Source: Amphiduros pacificus (lineage: Eukaryota; Annelida; Polychaeta; Phyllodocida; Hesionidae). Taken from it: DNA of 64,000 nt. Of this stretch, positions 16,197-27,699 are shown in pieces. The stretch lies in assembly GCA_949316495.1 (NCBI GenBank), contig OX439004.1:42270447-42334446 (forward strand), written 5' to 3'. How positions within the stretch are numbered: the first letter of the stretch is position 1; the number at the start of each line of letters is the position of its first letter. The translations under genes were made by a program, and so were the position numbers. Under the pieces are notes generated by a model. The model did no database searches, was not told the DNA's origin, and saw only the letters and a list, made by a program, of their open reading frames with translations.

Positions 16197-16789
16197 CTCC
16201 CTAGATTTTATTGCTCCAGGTCCAGGTCCAGGTCCGTGATGCTTTCGATGTCATCTTCCAGGATCCAGTCCCAGTCCCTTTTTTTCTTTCAAGCCAGTGA
16301 ACATGTCCCTATGAATGTTATTTAGAACCACTAGTACTTTCTTGGTGGAGCTAGTGGCAAACACTTTCTTCCTAGTAGGTGCAGGTGCAGGTGCGTCAGC
16401 TATTGCATTTATTTTCTTGACATAATCATTACATTTTTCTTTCAAGTTTTGCAATTTGTGAACTGCTATCTTCAAGTAGTTTACTCATCTCAGCAATCTT
16501 AGCATTTGACCTCTTTGCCTTAATGACCTCATACAGTTTGAATTTGCAGTCGCTAAAGCTCTCACCTTTTCATCATAACTTTTCTGCAGCTCACTGATTT
16601 TCCTATCCTATCCCTCATGTTCTTTATGACGAACTTTTCAGTTTTTCTGTTACCATGCTGAGAAGCTCGTCCATACTGACAGCAGCATCATCCTTCTCCT
16701 CATCATTGATGCTGACAGGCTCTTGAGGAGGTGATGGGTTGGGGTCCTGTGTTAAACAATGGAATGAATGATTAACGAGCGTTTAGTTT

Positions 16790-17112
16790 GGTTTTTAGAA
16801 ACTGCAGAAACTTATATTTCCGTTGCACAGACTGGCTTTAGAAAAATTTGAAGTACTATTGACCATCTAGTACGTTTATAAACATTTATACGAGAGGGTT
16901 TATAAAAGGCGAACATGTCGTTTGTATTTTCTTTGATTTAGAGAAAGCGCATGATACAATATGGAAATTTGGGATAATAAGCGATTTATATGACATGGGA
17001 TTACCCCTTTTTATTCAAAATGTCTTGTCAAATAGACAAATCAGAGTTCGAGTTGGTTCAACACCTTATACATTTGATCAGGAAATGGGTGTTCCACAGG
17101 GAAGTGCCTAAA
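16790..17112 (+). mobile_element. RT fragment of an RNase H-type LINE, plus strand
   Basis: The translated pieces are TGFRKI, FFDLEKAHDTIWKFGI, SDLYDMGLPLFIQNVLSNRQIRVRVGSTP and DQEMGVPQGSA, which cover RT motifs A and B. It matches the minus-strand LINE that follows (17113-19350) and faces it head to head. Two stops lie between TGFRKI and FFDLEK. Confidence 0.65.
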
Positions 17113-19350
17113 TCATGGTGAACATGCTGTTTTAAGTAGATGCTAAGCTGGCAATTAATGCCAACCCAACACTACTCCACCCTTAAAAATGATTAAACAG
17201 GCCAATTTCTTTTAAAAAGGATAAAATCAAAGTGGCATCAACTGTGTTGAATAATTCTTTTAAACTTTCAACCTGAAAATGTTGATGTCTAAGTGTCATC
17301 AAATTCTACAGTCAAGCATGTCTGTCAAAGGGGTTTGACAGGAAACACATTCAGGCTGATCTTCATCTTTTACCAAACAACCATGTGTTTAGTGACTGTC
17401 CAATTTGAATAAGTGTTAATACTGCTTCTTCATGACGTATCTCATGGCATGAGTTGTGATATTTACCTAATGTAGGTTTTATACTCTGAAGCTTGTTATG
17501 CACAACTTCATCACACTCACATTGCCACTTTTATCTTATCAAAGCATGAATATGTTTTCTATATTCAGTAAGTGGGATGCCTAAATTTATTTTAATTTTA
17601 TCAATTGCTGCTTTTGCTACAGTATCAGCTGATTAATTTCGTTTTATACTCTTTTTCTGGTCAACTATTAATATGTCAAGTCTTTCGAGCACTTTTTGTC
17701 TTAGTGGATTCAGAAAATGTTGTTTGCTAGAGGTTTCCACATCATCTAAGGCTAGACAAATATGAAGCTCTGCAGAGAAAATTGAGGACTTGTCAGTCAG
17801 TGGCTCAGAATAAACGTGTCCTTGTGTGATTGCAGCTGCTGCAGCTTTTCCCTGACAGTAAGAGCCATCAGTGTAGATACATTGGAAACCTTTATAAACT
17901 AATTTGATCTCATTATATCTATTTATGTACAAAGAAGGGTCTGTTGTGTCCTTCTTTGAATCTGCAAGTGACAAATTATTGTTAATTTTGTATATCCAAG
18001 ATGGAGTTTCTGGAAACTGAAATTTTGCAATTTGATCAGGATTAAATTCTAAAGCTGTTAATGATTCTTTTATATGGATGCCAAATGTTGGAATAGTATT
18101 TGGTTTATCGGTGAAAAAAACCAACATATTTAGGGTGAAAAACAATATCATATCGTGGATTGTCTGGATTTGCAGCTATCTTGGTTGCGTATTGAAGAAG
18201 TGGTAACTCTTCTGCTTCAACAGTAAGACTATCTGCAGGTGAAGTGCGAAAGGCGCCAAGACAAAGTCTTAATCCTTGATTTTGATTAGGATTTAAATAT
18301 GACTGAAGTGCTGACCCATAAACTATGCAGCCATAATCAAGCTTTGATCTTACTAGAGCTTGGAATTTTATACATATTTAATATGTGAAATGAATGTAAA
18401 TATCAGACCAAGAAATTTAGTTACTTGGATAACAAAGATCTTTATTACAGAAATGCATGCACACTGTTTTCTTCAATGAAAACTTAAAACCATTTTCACC
18501 TGCCCACTCCTGGATTCTGTTTAAGATTTGCTGTAATTGTCTCTCAATTGTACACATTTGTTAATTTGTAACTTATGTTAAAATAAGAACAGTCAGTTCC
18601 TGGTCTAATACAGTTAACAATACTATTAATTTTAGCAATAAACAGTGTAACAGATAAAATGCTTCCCTGGGGAACACCCATCTCTTGATCAAAAGCATCA
18701 GACAGTGATGTGCCCACACACAAGCCAGTGCCTATCTGACAGAAAGCTTTGATAAAAAGAGGTAATCTACCCCTAAAACCCATTTCATGTAAATCACTCA
18801 TAGCTCCACACTTACATGTTGTATCATGCTTTCAAAAGTCAAAAAATATGCTGACATCATATTCACCCTTTATAAAACCCTCTCTAACAAATGTCTCCAA
18901 ATGCACCAGATGATCAATGTAGCTTTGAGTCATCCTAAAATCACTTTGTGCAGCTGAAATATATGCAAATGACTCTAGATACCAGACTAATCTTTCATTA
19001 ATCATGCATTGTAAGAGCTCTCATTAATCATACATTGTAAGAGCTCTGGGACAATAGCTGTTAGAATCAGTTGCATCTTTTCCAGACTTGGGGAAGGGGA
19101 TTATTGTTGCCTCCCTCCATGAAAGAGGAAAATCCCCACTCTCCCAAATGATGTTAACATTATCTAAGAGATATGATAAATGAAGGCCAGGAAGGTGTCT
19201 CAGGATTTGATAATGAAAATGGGGCTGTGTCATTGCTATTTGGACTGAATCATTTACATAAAGCTTAAAATCAGTAAAATGAATGGTTTCATCCAATGTT
19301 TTTATTATGTAGAGCAGATTTGCCTGCCATATCAACAATTTCAATATGGT
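17113..19350 (-). mobile_element. I/jockey-type LINE with RT and RNase H, decayed
   Basis: Minus-strand order: an RT N-terminal part (ESGDFPLSWREATIIPFPKSGKD, 19110), RT middle (SDLHEMGFRGRLPLFIKAF, then DQEMGVPQGSILSVTLFIAKINSIV, 18640-18800), RNase H (YTDGSYCQGKAAAAAI, 17840; SAELHICLALDDVE, 17760) and the tail (KELF...ILSFLKEIGLF, about 17190-17270). The DGS Asp and the SAE Glu of RNase H are present. An RT followed by RNase H points to the I group rather than CR1/L2. Breaks are many. Shorter pieces of the same family lie at 980-1860, 21765-22060 and 24420-25400. Confidence 0.75.
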
Positions 19351-19361
19351 TTGATGCCAAA

Positions 19362-19640
19362 GGGTTATGGTGCAGTTGGTTGGAGTGCAAGCTGATTAGC
19401 ACCACTTCCTTTGTGATGATCCAAAGGTTGTGAGTTCAATCCTCGGCCATACTGAGATTGAATTCAGGTTACAATTTCTTAAATGAGCTGAGGCCCATGA
19501 CTAAAGGGTAAACCCGTTGTCATTGTAAATATGTGAAGGACCTGTAACATGACAATTCAGTGGATAGCACTATATCTACTACAAGTAGGTCCCATCACGA
19601 AATGACTGAACTAATGTTAAAAGTGATGTAAAACCTCAAG
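19362..19640 (+). mobile_element. tRNA-derived SINE, family 1
   Basis: The head reads TATGGTGCAGTTGGTTGGAG (box A-like), and GAGTTCAATCC about 60 bp on is box B-like. The body (TGAATTCAGG, GAGCTGAGGCC, GGTAAACCCG) and a tail with TCATTTCGTGATGGGACC on the complementary reading match copies at 35928-36218 and 58270-58482. Confidence 0.7.
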
Positions 19641-20066
19641 AAAATCTTCAGATGATAGAGGTTTAAAATTTGCCAGGGAAGACGAATTGTCTCATTATCA
19701 TCAGTAGTGATCTTGGTATTGCTCACCATGCCACCTGGTGTTGAAGTTATTTGTGGGGAATTGCTAATTTCACTGCAGATATTTTCAATATTTCCCAGAA
19801 AAAAATCATTGAACTCAATTCCCTGGGATGAAGGATGATCTCTGGGTGGCATGCGTGTATCCCTAGATTTGAGCAGGACTGAATCAATGACCCTAAATAA
19901 TTTTTGAGAGTCATGTTTGTTCTCAACCATTTTGGAAAAATATTCAGATGATGTTAACAAGGAATTATTTCCCTTTTCCCATTTCCCTTTCAATCTGAGG
20001 GTTTAGGTTTTTCATTTTTCTTTCAACCCTTCTTTTCAGGGACCTTTCACTGTTGATGAGGTCATT
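19640..20066 (-). mobile_element. CR1/L2-like LINE fragment (linker between endonuclease and RT)
   Basis: The minus-strand translation has RSLKRRVERKMKNLNPQIERE, SSEYFSKMVENKHDSQKLFRVIDSVL and NDFFLGNIENI. These align with the segment between endonuclease and RT of the copies at 12720-13020 and 33590-33850. It is a short isolated fragment flanked by SINEs of two families. Confidence 0.75.
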
Positions 20067-20084
20067 CTCGCTGGGCCTTTGATG

Positions 20085-20210
20085 GTTTAATAAGTGGGTT
20101 TGACTCCCACTGCCACCAGTGTTACTTTCACACTGGTTAAAATGCTCAAAAGCCGACATGATATTGCCATAGTTGCTGAAGGGGTCGTAAAAACACCATT
20201 TCATTTCACA
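20085..20210 (+). mobile_element. SINE family 2 fragment
   Basis: It starts just before box B (GGGTTTGACTCCC) and runs through GTGTTACTTTCACACTGG to GTAAAAACACCATTTCATTTC. This is the 3' two thirds of the SINE that is complete at 41120-41305. Confidence 0.75.
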
Positions 20211-21764
20211 ATTTCACTCTGGGGCAGGCTTCCTGAGGGAGATACTGGCTTCTTTAAAAGGGGCATGTTTATTCATGAAGTGCATGTGTTTAGAGAATAG
20301 AGCATTATTGGGATGTGCTGTGTGAAGATAATACTAAATTCTGGACAGACCATTTTATGAAAAAAGATGCAGACCAAAAATGCAGGATGAGGGACTTTTA
20401 AAAAATGTAAATAAGTTGCAAAGTCCATTTAACGAAAAATAGACCTGGTGAATGCCCTGTTGGAAAACCAGACATTGTATTTCAGTCACCAGAAATAATT
20501 GATGTTTAAATTTTGACAATTTTTTGGAAATAAATATTTCCCTGGTAATATTTTTTTCTATTGGTGTCATACAAAAATTAGAAGCTATTTTCCTTACTTT
20601 GTAATGCCAACATTTTCACATGCAATATTAAATGTGAAAATATTTTTTTAATGCAACAATATTTTTGAAGTAGATAATTGTTTTTATAGGGGGAGTTCAC
20701 ATTAATTGTTCTGATGATGAATTGGACAATACATTAATGGAGCAGCCACATGGGTGTTCCGAAAAAGTCAGGATTTTGTTTGTGCAATTATTCATGCTTG
20801 AAGGATTTAAGGAGCCACAAAATGTAGAGGAAGCATTTAACCGGTATGCTTTGCTTGTAGATGTTTGGTTAAATTAAAGTTTTCCATTCTGAATGAGGGA
20901 GTCACCATATACCAGTACTTCCTCTCCCACAAAAGTAGATTTGCTGTTAAAATTCTGAAAAGGAAAAATTGTTTGACAATGAATGGAATATTTTATTCAT
21001 ATATTTGGTAACATAACAGAAGAATTGGGGAAGGCAATGTCCACTTTTAATTTTTTTTTGATTCATGTGAATCTAATTCAGAATATAGCATAGATACTTT
21101 TCTGGAACAAAAATAAGTATGTTAATTTTGGCACACCCTGTACCCTCCTTTGCATCAGGCTCACTCTAACACCCTCTCCGATTATGCGATCAGATATGTT
21201 CCAACAGGTCCGTTCCTGAAGCCCCGCCTCTGAATGTAACCAATGAAATTTGAGTGGACTCTGTAGTCATGTCTCATGTCTGGGTCAATACCATGAATTC
21301 GGACCTTTTATATCCCGGTCATGCTGCCCATCTATTTGCAAAGAACCAATTGAAGTATGTCAAGGTATATGGAGGGAAACAAAACCTCTGGACGACATTA
21401 TGACCTTTCCCTGACATTGACCTATATTGGGGCAAATTTAGAAATTACAAGGATGAGCACAGAATTCTTGAGAAAAAACGGAACCCCTTGCTACCAATTA
21501 ATGTTTCTCAACAAATTTGGATCTTTTATGTAAAACTGAAAACTTTTTTGGTGAGTTGTCACCAAAAAGAGAGAGGATTGTCTTTTTTCTTAATAATGGC
21601 AGCACTAGTGTCAATTTTGGGAAAGTTGGAGGACTCGTGTCAATTAAATATGTTGAAAGTGATGCAAAACCCCACACAAATTTGTATAATTGCACTAAAA
21701 AACTACAATACCTTCTCCAATCACCATAAGCAACAACAGTGGATCTAATGCTTCGTGGCATTTG
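20211..21764. other. no recognised gene; one weak exon candidate
   Basis: The stretch is AT-rich. The only piece that looks protein-like is 20690-20875 on the plus strand, open for about 60 codons (SDDELDNTLMEQPHGCSEK) after a possible TTATAG acceptor, with a possible GTATGC donor near 20845. I recognise no family. The rest shows nothing I can support. Confidence 0.3.
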
Positions 21765-22060
21765 TTATTCACACAATATGTGGAATGAAAGAAAGTGTTC
21801 TGTCAAATGTCTGACCAAGAAATTTTGCTTCTTATACAAAAGGAATTATGGACTTGGCACAAGTCAGGATCTGGGTGTACCCCACATTTATGATAAAAAT
21901 GGAGTCAAACCAGGAATAACTGGGTCCCAAGGTGAATATTCTACTAATACATGTTTGATAATTGGCTGGAAATGTTAAAATCAGCAACAAAGAGAACAAA
22001 TAGAGTTAATGATACTATTAATTTTGATGATAAACAGTGAAACAAATAAAACAAAATAAG
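21765..22060 (-). mobile_element. fragment of RNase H-type LINE
   Basis: GGAATGAAAGAAAGTGTTCT and the following CAAGAAATTTTGCTTCTTAT match 1650-1700 of the SULT-intron LINE, and ACTATTAATTTTGATGATAA matches its RT segment. It is too decayed to translate. Confidence 0.45.
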
Positions 22061-22908
22061 AACAATATATACAATACAAATGGTTAGCATAGCCACCTGA
22101 TAAAGGCAGTAAACTAATACAATAGTGCCAAGAGATCTGTTACTGACTAAATGTTCTCTTGTGTGTTGCAATAATCACATCAAATACAACATCAAGCTCT
22201 ACTCTTTAATGGACTTTATGTGTAAATACAATTTATGCCATAAAATACAATGTAGATACATGTATAATATAAACCCCATACCCTATGTCAATAACAAGTT
22301 ATAAGATGTCAAATGTGCCTCACTCTTATAATAGGTATGCGTCTAAAGGTGCAAGGAAAAATGTCAGAATCACACTCTTATATTGTAACAGTATAACAAT
22401 ATCATAGTTTCCTATCTCACCAGAATTGAACAAAATAGATTAATGGAAGATCAGTTATGAAAGACCGCTAAATTTGAATGCAAATCATTAAAAAGGAAAG
22501 AAAATGCTCTGCACAATGCACATTTGTAGAGTTTACTAATACAAAAAGTAATTCACAATGCAACAGCCAGCACCTTTCTAGCACTATATATGCATTAAAA
22601 TCAACTAAATCAACTATATTTATATATCATTATATTATGTATTCACAATGTGTATATAGGTCATTCAAAAAGTATAATAGATTAATCTCAAATCTAAAAG
22701 AATCCCATCATTAACATTTTTATTTCCTTTCACACAAAAAAGCTCTGAATGTAAGCTAAAATGTCCATATCTTATCCTCAGTGAGAATAAAAAGGATTTC
22801 TAAGCTCCCTCTTAAAATTCAAAGAAACTGACATCAGAAATATTGTTTTCTCAATAACTTGGTCTTGCACATTTCTCATCCATGACAACATTATTTTTTC
22901 AAATCTAT
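22061..22908. other. SULT copy 2 downstream region
   Basis: No gene is seen. TTTATT at 22718-22723 gives AATAAA on the minus strand about 190 bp after the sulfotransferase stop codon and is a plausible polyadenylation signal. Confidence 0.4.
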
Positions 22909-25900
22909 CTATTCAAATATAAATTCATGTTCATATCCATTCATTCTCTCCTGGTATTCTTTGTCAAACATTTCATTCTGTTGAACTGTAAAATGTGACT
23001 TCCAGTCGCCAACGATCCCTTTGCGCATAAATAATGACCCTTTTTTCATAAAATCTAATTTGGTGACAATCGCTTCCACATTTGGTTTCATTTCATCAAA
23101 GGATGTTGCCTTCACTATATCTTCAACTTGCTCCATTGTAATGCGTCTTTCTATGAAATCTGCTACCTCATTCACACTCTTCCGTGGATTGGTTTTGATG
23201 TCTTCATATTTAATAATACAAAAGTTAGGTTGATCTTTTTGTTTCAAGTAACCCTTGGTAAAGTCAAACCAATCGCCATAGCAGACACTACCATTCATAA
23301 ACAGTTTGAAAAAATCATCAAAACTACCTGGAAAGCAACCAAAAATTTTATTGTTTCGATAAAAGTGATAAAAGGATACGATGGTATCCTTTGGGTTCCT
23401 CATGACGACAATGACCTTTGCTTTTGTACCAGAGAGAGCATTCTCCAGGAATGTGTAGGGCAAGTGACTTTTTATCATTCTTGGTGAAGGCATTGCCTGG
23501 ACGATATCATACATATCCTTATCCATGGTAGGAAAAGACATTTCCAGGTAAGGAATCTTTATAAAAATATCTTTATCATGATCTTCTTTGCCAATAACTA
23601 CAATATTTTGCATTATGGCCTGCATCCAGGTGGTCCCTGCAGTATATAAATACATAAAATTAGTAAGTGATTAATATACAGTAAAAGTATCAATTTGGAC
23701 AATACCAACAGACACTGTTTAACCATCTGTGTCAATATAGCATGTATATAACTTGGCTGGAATTAGTTACCATGTGGATAACCACATGTGACCAGTAACT
23801 TTGAATGATAATTTGTGTTCCAATGACCTGGTATATAACTGCCTGTGGCCTGATTGTGAGCAATATACTTTTATTATTCTATGATCACTGTGTATTCTGT
23901 GCTGTGATTGGTCAATTCCTGGTCACATGAGCTTCTCTTAATTGTTTTATTGACCAGATGCATTATATTACACGTCAATATACTTTCCACTGCACTGATG
24001 GGGAATTCCATGGCGGGAAATGTTGGGGAAGCCCTATAATGACGTCACCAGCTTGCTCTGAGTGACCTGCAGACTGGTAAGCAGACGACAGCAATCACAA
24101 CAATGTCCAGGTTTGCCACACTAAATGATGCTGATACTGAGGAACTTTTACTTTCCATAAAAAGTCATATTGCACTCCACCCAGGTCCATATTTGTGTAT
24201 TGTTTTCTGACCTTGGCATAAATTTGGCCAAGATTAAAATACAAATAATCAAATCTGACATTTTATATGTGCACCAAAGTTTCTTGAATGGATTCTTCAC
24301 ACATCAAAATTGTTAAGCATGTTATTCACAGTAATCCTGCGACTTATTTCTCATCAATGTGTTAATATTTTTTTTTGTTTTCGGTATGTGGAATGCTAAA
24401 ATCAGTTTTAATCAGTTTTAATGTAAAGCTGCTTCCACTGAACTATCAGCGACTTCATTTCCATCTTTACCTATATGGCTTGGAATCCAGTAATATATAA
24501 TCATTTTATTTCTGGTCAACCATTAATATGTCAAGTCTTTCATGCATTTTTGATCTCTAGAAGAGATTGTAGAGCTGACTTTGAATCTGAGAAAATCAGA
24601 TAATTGTGATTGATCAAGCTGTCCACTGACCTAAGGCTAAATAATGAACAGGAAGCTCTGCAGTATCAAAAAGAGGATTTGTCAGGCAGTCGTTCCAAAT
24701 GTGTGACTGCAGTTTTTCCTCACAGTAGGAGCCATCTCTGTAGATGCATTGGAAACCTTTGTAAACTGTTATATCTCAATGCATTTATATATGCGCAAAG
24801 GAAACTATGAAAAGTTCACCACATCGCCCTCTGGTGGAGTTTGGGCTGAGGAGAGGCAGTCTGAGGAGACTTTTTGTTTTACTCTGGTGACCTTAATTAT
24901 ACATTATATAATAGGTGAACATATTATATTATGTAATATATAGGTCATAGGCAGCTGAGGCCTGGAACACACACTAGTGCTTGATTTGTGCATGATGCCT
25001 TTCTACAAGCATGTTTAGTTTAACAGATCCAATGCTCTACCAACGTTGCTAGTGGGGTCGGTGTCCATGGTATAAATGTAAAGAAATAGTAGGTTCAGCT
25101 CTCCTATCAGTATTTGCCATAACACTGATTATTAGCACTTACTACTCGTATATTTATAATGAAAGAAAGCTTTCTGTAAAACATCAGGCCAAGGAATTTT
25201 GTTTCTTCGATTGTCGTTTTTGCACTTGTTTTTGCACTTGTCTCTTAATTGTAAAGATGTCTGCTGATTTGGAACAGAGACCACAGTCAGTTATAGGTCT
25301 AATACAATTAACAATACTTTTAATTTTTCAATAATCGGTACTAACTTAAAATGCATTCCTACAGTTCACCCATCTCCTGATTAAAAAGATCAGACAGTGA
25401 TGCATCTACATGTACATTTAAATGTCTATCAGGACACTTTGAATATAAAGGGGTAATATATGCTTCAAACCCATCTCATGTAAATCACTCATATTTCAAT
25501 ATCTCCATGTTTCCTATGTCAGAAAATGTTTACAACATATTTGCTCTTATTAATAAACCCTCTCCAACGAATAATGGGATTTCAATATGGCTTCCTGTAT
25601 ACTATAATCACAAAGCATGATATTACTTCAATATGGCTTCCGATATCACACATAAATGATAAATAATTGGATTATTCAATATGGCTACCTATAATGTAAT
25701 AACTCTCATCCGTTGTATATGATAATATAGGGATGATTTGTATATTTATCTTATATTCTGGGCATGGTACTTTTATTAATATAAGAATACTCCAATAATT
25801 ATCAATTTAACATTTTCATGTGGTGAGCTGTATTATATTTATTTTCTCTCCAAAATTGGGATTAATTTTATATCAAACTACAAGTGATTATTTCAATAAG

Positions 25901-26230
25901 GCTACCATTATTATTACTTTATCCAAGATTAGTGGAATTATTTCAGTACGGCTACCTATATTGTAATAAATTGCATCAGTTGTGTTTGATAATATATGAA
26001 TGATTTGTATATTTATACTTATATTCAGCCCAAGGTACTGTTTCATTATTTTAAAATATTCCAATAACATTAATGTACCTACCAGATTTGGGATATGTAA
26101 TTACCACTATATCATCATCTTTGAACTTGAAATCCTCCTTGATCTTTTTGAGAACCTCTGGTTTATAGCCAGCATTAAATGTGATACCATCAAACTCAAA
26201 TTCCCCCGGCATTTTATAAGTTTCCTCCAT
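22909..26230 (-). CDS. cytosolic sulfotransferase, copy 2, complete, two exons
   Basis: Exon 1 is 26083-26230 (ATG at 26230) and exon 2 is 22909-23636. The GT-AG intron (23637-26082) splits a glycine codon. The product is 291 aa, the usual SULT length (about 290-300). Motifs: TYPKSGTTW (PAPS 5'-phosphosulfate loop, about residues 45-53), KSHLPYTFL with the catalytic His, RNPKDTIVSFYHFYR (3'-phosphate site) and RKGIVGDWKSHFT near the C-terminus (PAPS contact and dimer region). There is no signal peptide, fitting a cytosolic enzyme. All hallmark residues are present and there is no frame break, so it is probably functional. The partner at 1-2546 is a tandem paralogue. It belongs to the SULT1-like group in general; the exact subfamily and substrate are not decidable. 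The intron holds LINE fragments and an extra segment absent from copy 1. Confidence 0.95.
23876..24205. other. about 330 bp present only in SULT copy 2 intron
   Basis: Copy 1 reads straight from TTTTATTG to TTTTCTGACC at about 700-712, whereas copy 2 has about 330 extra bases at this point. The extra piece contains GACGTCACC and CAGACGACAGC and no clear terminal repeats. It could be an insertion in copy 2 or a deletion in copy 1. Confidence 0.5.
24420..25400 (-). mobile_element. RT-RNase H LINE fragments in SULT copy 2 intron
   Basis: This is the counterpart of 980-1860, with the same RNase H and RT pieces in the same order and slightly different decay. Confidence 0.65.
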
Positions 26231-26404
26231 TTTTGATATAGATGTCTTACCTCAAAGTTAAAAAATGGAAAATGTTATGGATATATCATAGTCATATGAT
26301 CCTTTCATGTCTGAAAATATAGAACGTTGTTTGGGTCAATATTGAGATAAGCGGCATGACTTGCATTGCCCTCTTTTCTTGGAGGTTAACATATACTGAC
26401 AATG

Positions 26405-26535
26405 AACCTTTCAGCAACAATGATGACATCGGGTCTATCTCTCAACAGTGGGACTCGAATCCACCACCTCCTGTCCTCAACTTATATTACCAAGAAAAGT
26501 ACATATCCATTACTCTACTAACTGTGCTAATAGAA
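26405..26535 (-). mobile_element. SINE family 2 copy upstream of SULT copy 2
   Basis: On the minus strand there is a box A-like TTAGCACAGTTAGTAGAG and a box B-like GGATTCGAGTCCC, followed by a degraded body. Copy 1 of the duplication keeps only the last bases (GAACCTTTCAG), which may be the end of this SINE. Confidence 0.6.
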
Positions 26536-27699
26536 AAGATACTAGAAACGTGAAATACACTTATTGATGCCTCTAATATTTACTTCTTTTTAATAGACAT
26601 TGTAATTTATTTTAAATATGAAGACATGATGGGTTAGCCATGCCACCAAACATATTTTGTGCAATTGCATAATAAAATGAGAATTCATGTTTAAAAATGT
26701 TTATTAATGTATGGAGCAACCATATATACTAATTCTCCTTTATTACACATGGATATATTTTTAATAACTCTCAAATGAATGTTTACCTCAAATCAATACT
26801 AAATTTGCAAGGTGGTGGTTTTTTGTCTTTGTAAATGTCCTGTTATCCATAAACAAGCCAATCAATTAATAGCAATATAATGTATATCAATATGAATTTA
26901 GGATGCCTATGTATTGAGATTGTGAATTCAAATGCCAAATATAAATTTCAGATTTATTTTATCTGTGAAATGAATGAGTCTGACCTTTTAACAAAAACAA
27001 AGTTCAATGTAGCTGAAGGGCTAAACACAATGTATGCTTTGGGGAAATGACGCGAATAAAAACTCTTCGGATGACAAATGATGATAACGATAATGGTTTG
27101 TGACAGCATTAAGTAATACTTATCCTTCTCTAATCTTATTGGAAAATTCCACTCATTGACTAACGAACCTTGTTGTCTATATGCAAGATTCTCTCCCTTT
27201 AATCCTTATACCCCATGTGGGCCTGGGGTTAGAATGGTCCTCTGATTTTTTTATTCCCTGTTTTTTTTGTCAATTCGTAAGAGAAAATGTATGGTAACAT
27301 AAACAAATCTATCAAAACAATGACATTTTCTACAAATTTAGCTTGACAGATGTGTGGAGCTTGACTGCTGGAACGGGTCAATCTTGGATATATTTTATGT
27401 ATTCTTGAGTCTTATGTAGCCGAGTTTTATAGGTGTGATGATGGCTTTGCCCCATATCTGTTAATCCCTGTTTTTAAAATAGGAGTCAGAGTACGGCTTA
27501 GGAACATGGGCAATGAATTATAAACAAAACACATATGGCATCAAACAAACAAAAAAGGGCTGATATGGAAAAGGGCTCGGATAACAATTTGAACACTAAT
27601 GAAATGAGATGGCCAAGATTTTTAATAGTTGAAAGCATGAATCCACTACGCACCATAGATTGTAGTAGAAAAAGGTATTCAAGGAGTAGCTGGAAAAGT

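Larger units (their letters stand above)
14745..16740 (-). mobile_element. KH-CCCH LINE, 5' half (ORF1 and linker), broken
   Basis: Read on the minus strand from 16740, the order is an acidic and coiled-coil N-terminus (SMDELLSMVTEKLK), an SGNH-like start (STKKVLVVLNNIHRDMF, about 16320), a SINE insertion (16022-16196), the second part of the middle domain (DGQLIIIDTPQKIAKL, 15830), KH-CCCH (15202-15624) and linker (14940-15200). The rest of ORF2 is missing next to the 3' end of the plus-strand LINE at 14740. The copy has several frame breaks. Confidence 0.7.
23172..27402. repeat. segmental duplication, unit 2
   Basis: This unit is collinear with 1-2997. The offset is 23171 at the left end and 23684 at exon 1, showing accumulated indels. 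Similarity ends near 27402, where unit 1 runs into a LINE tail. Confidence 0.85.
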
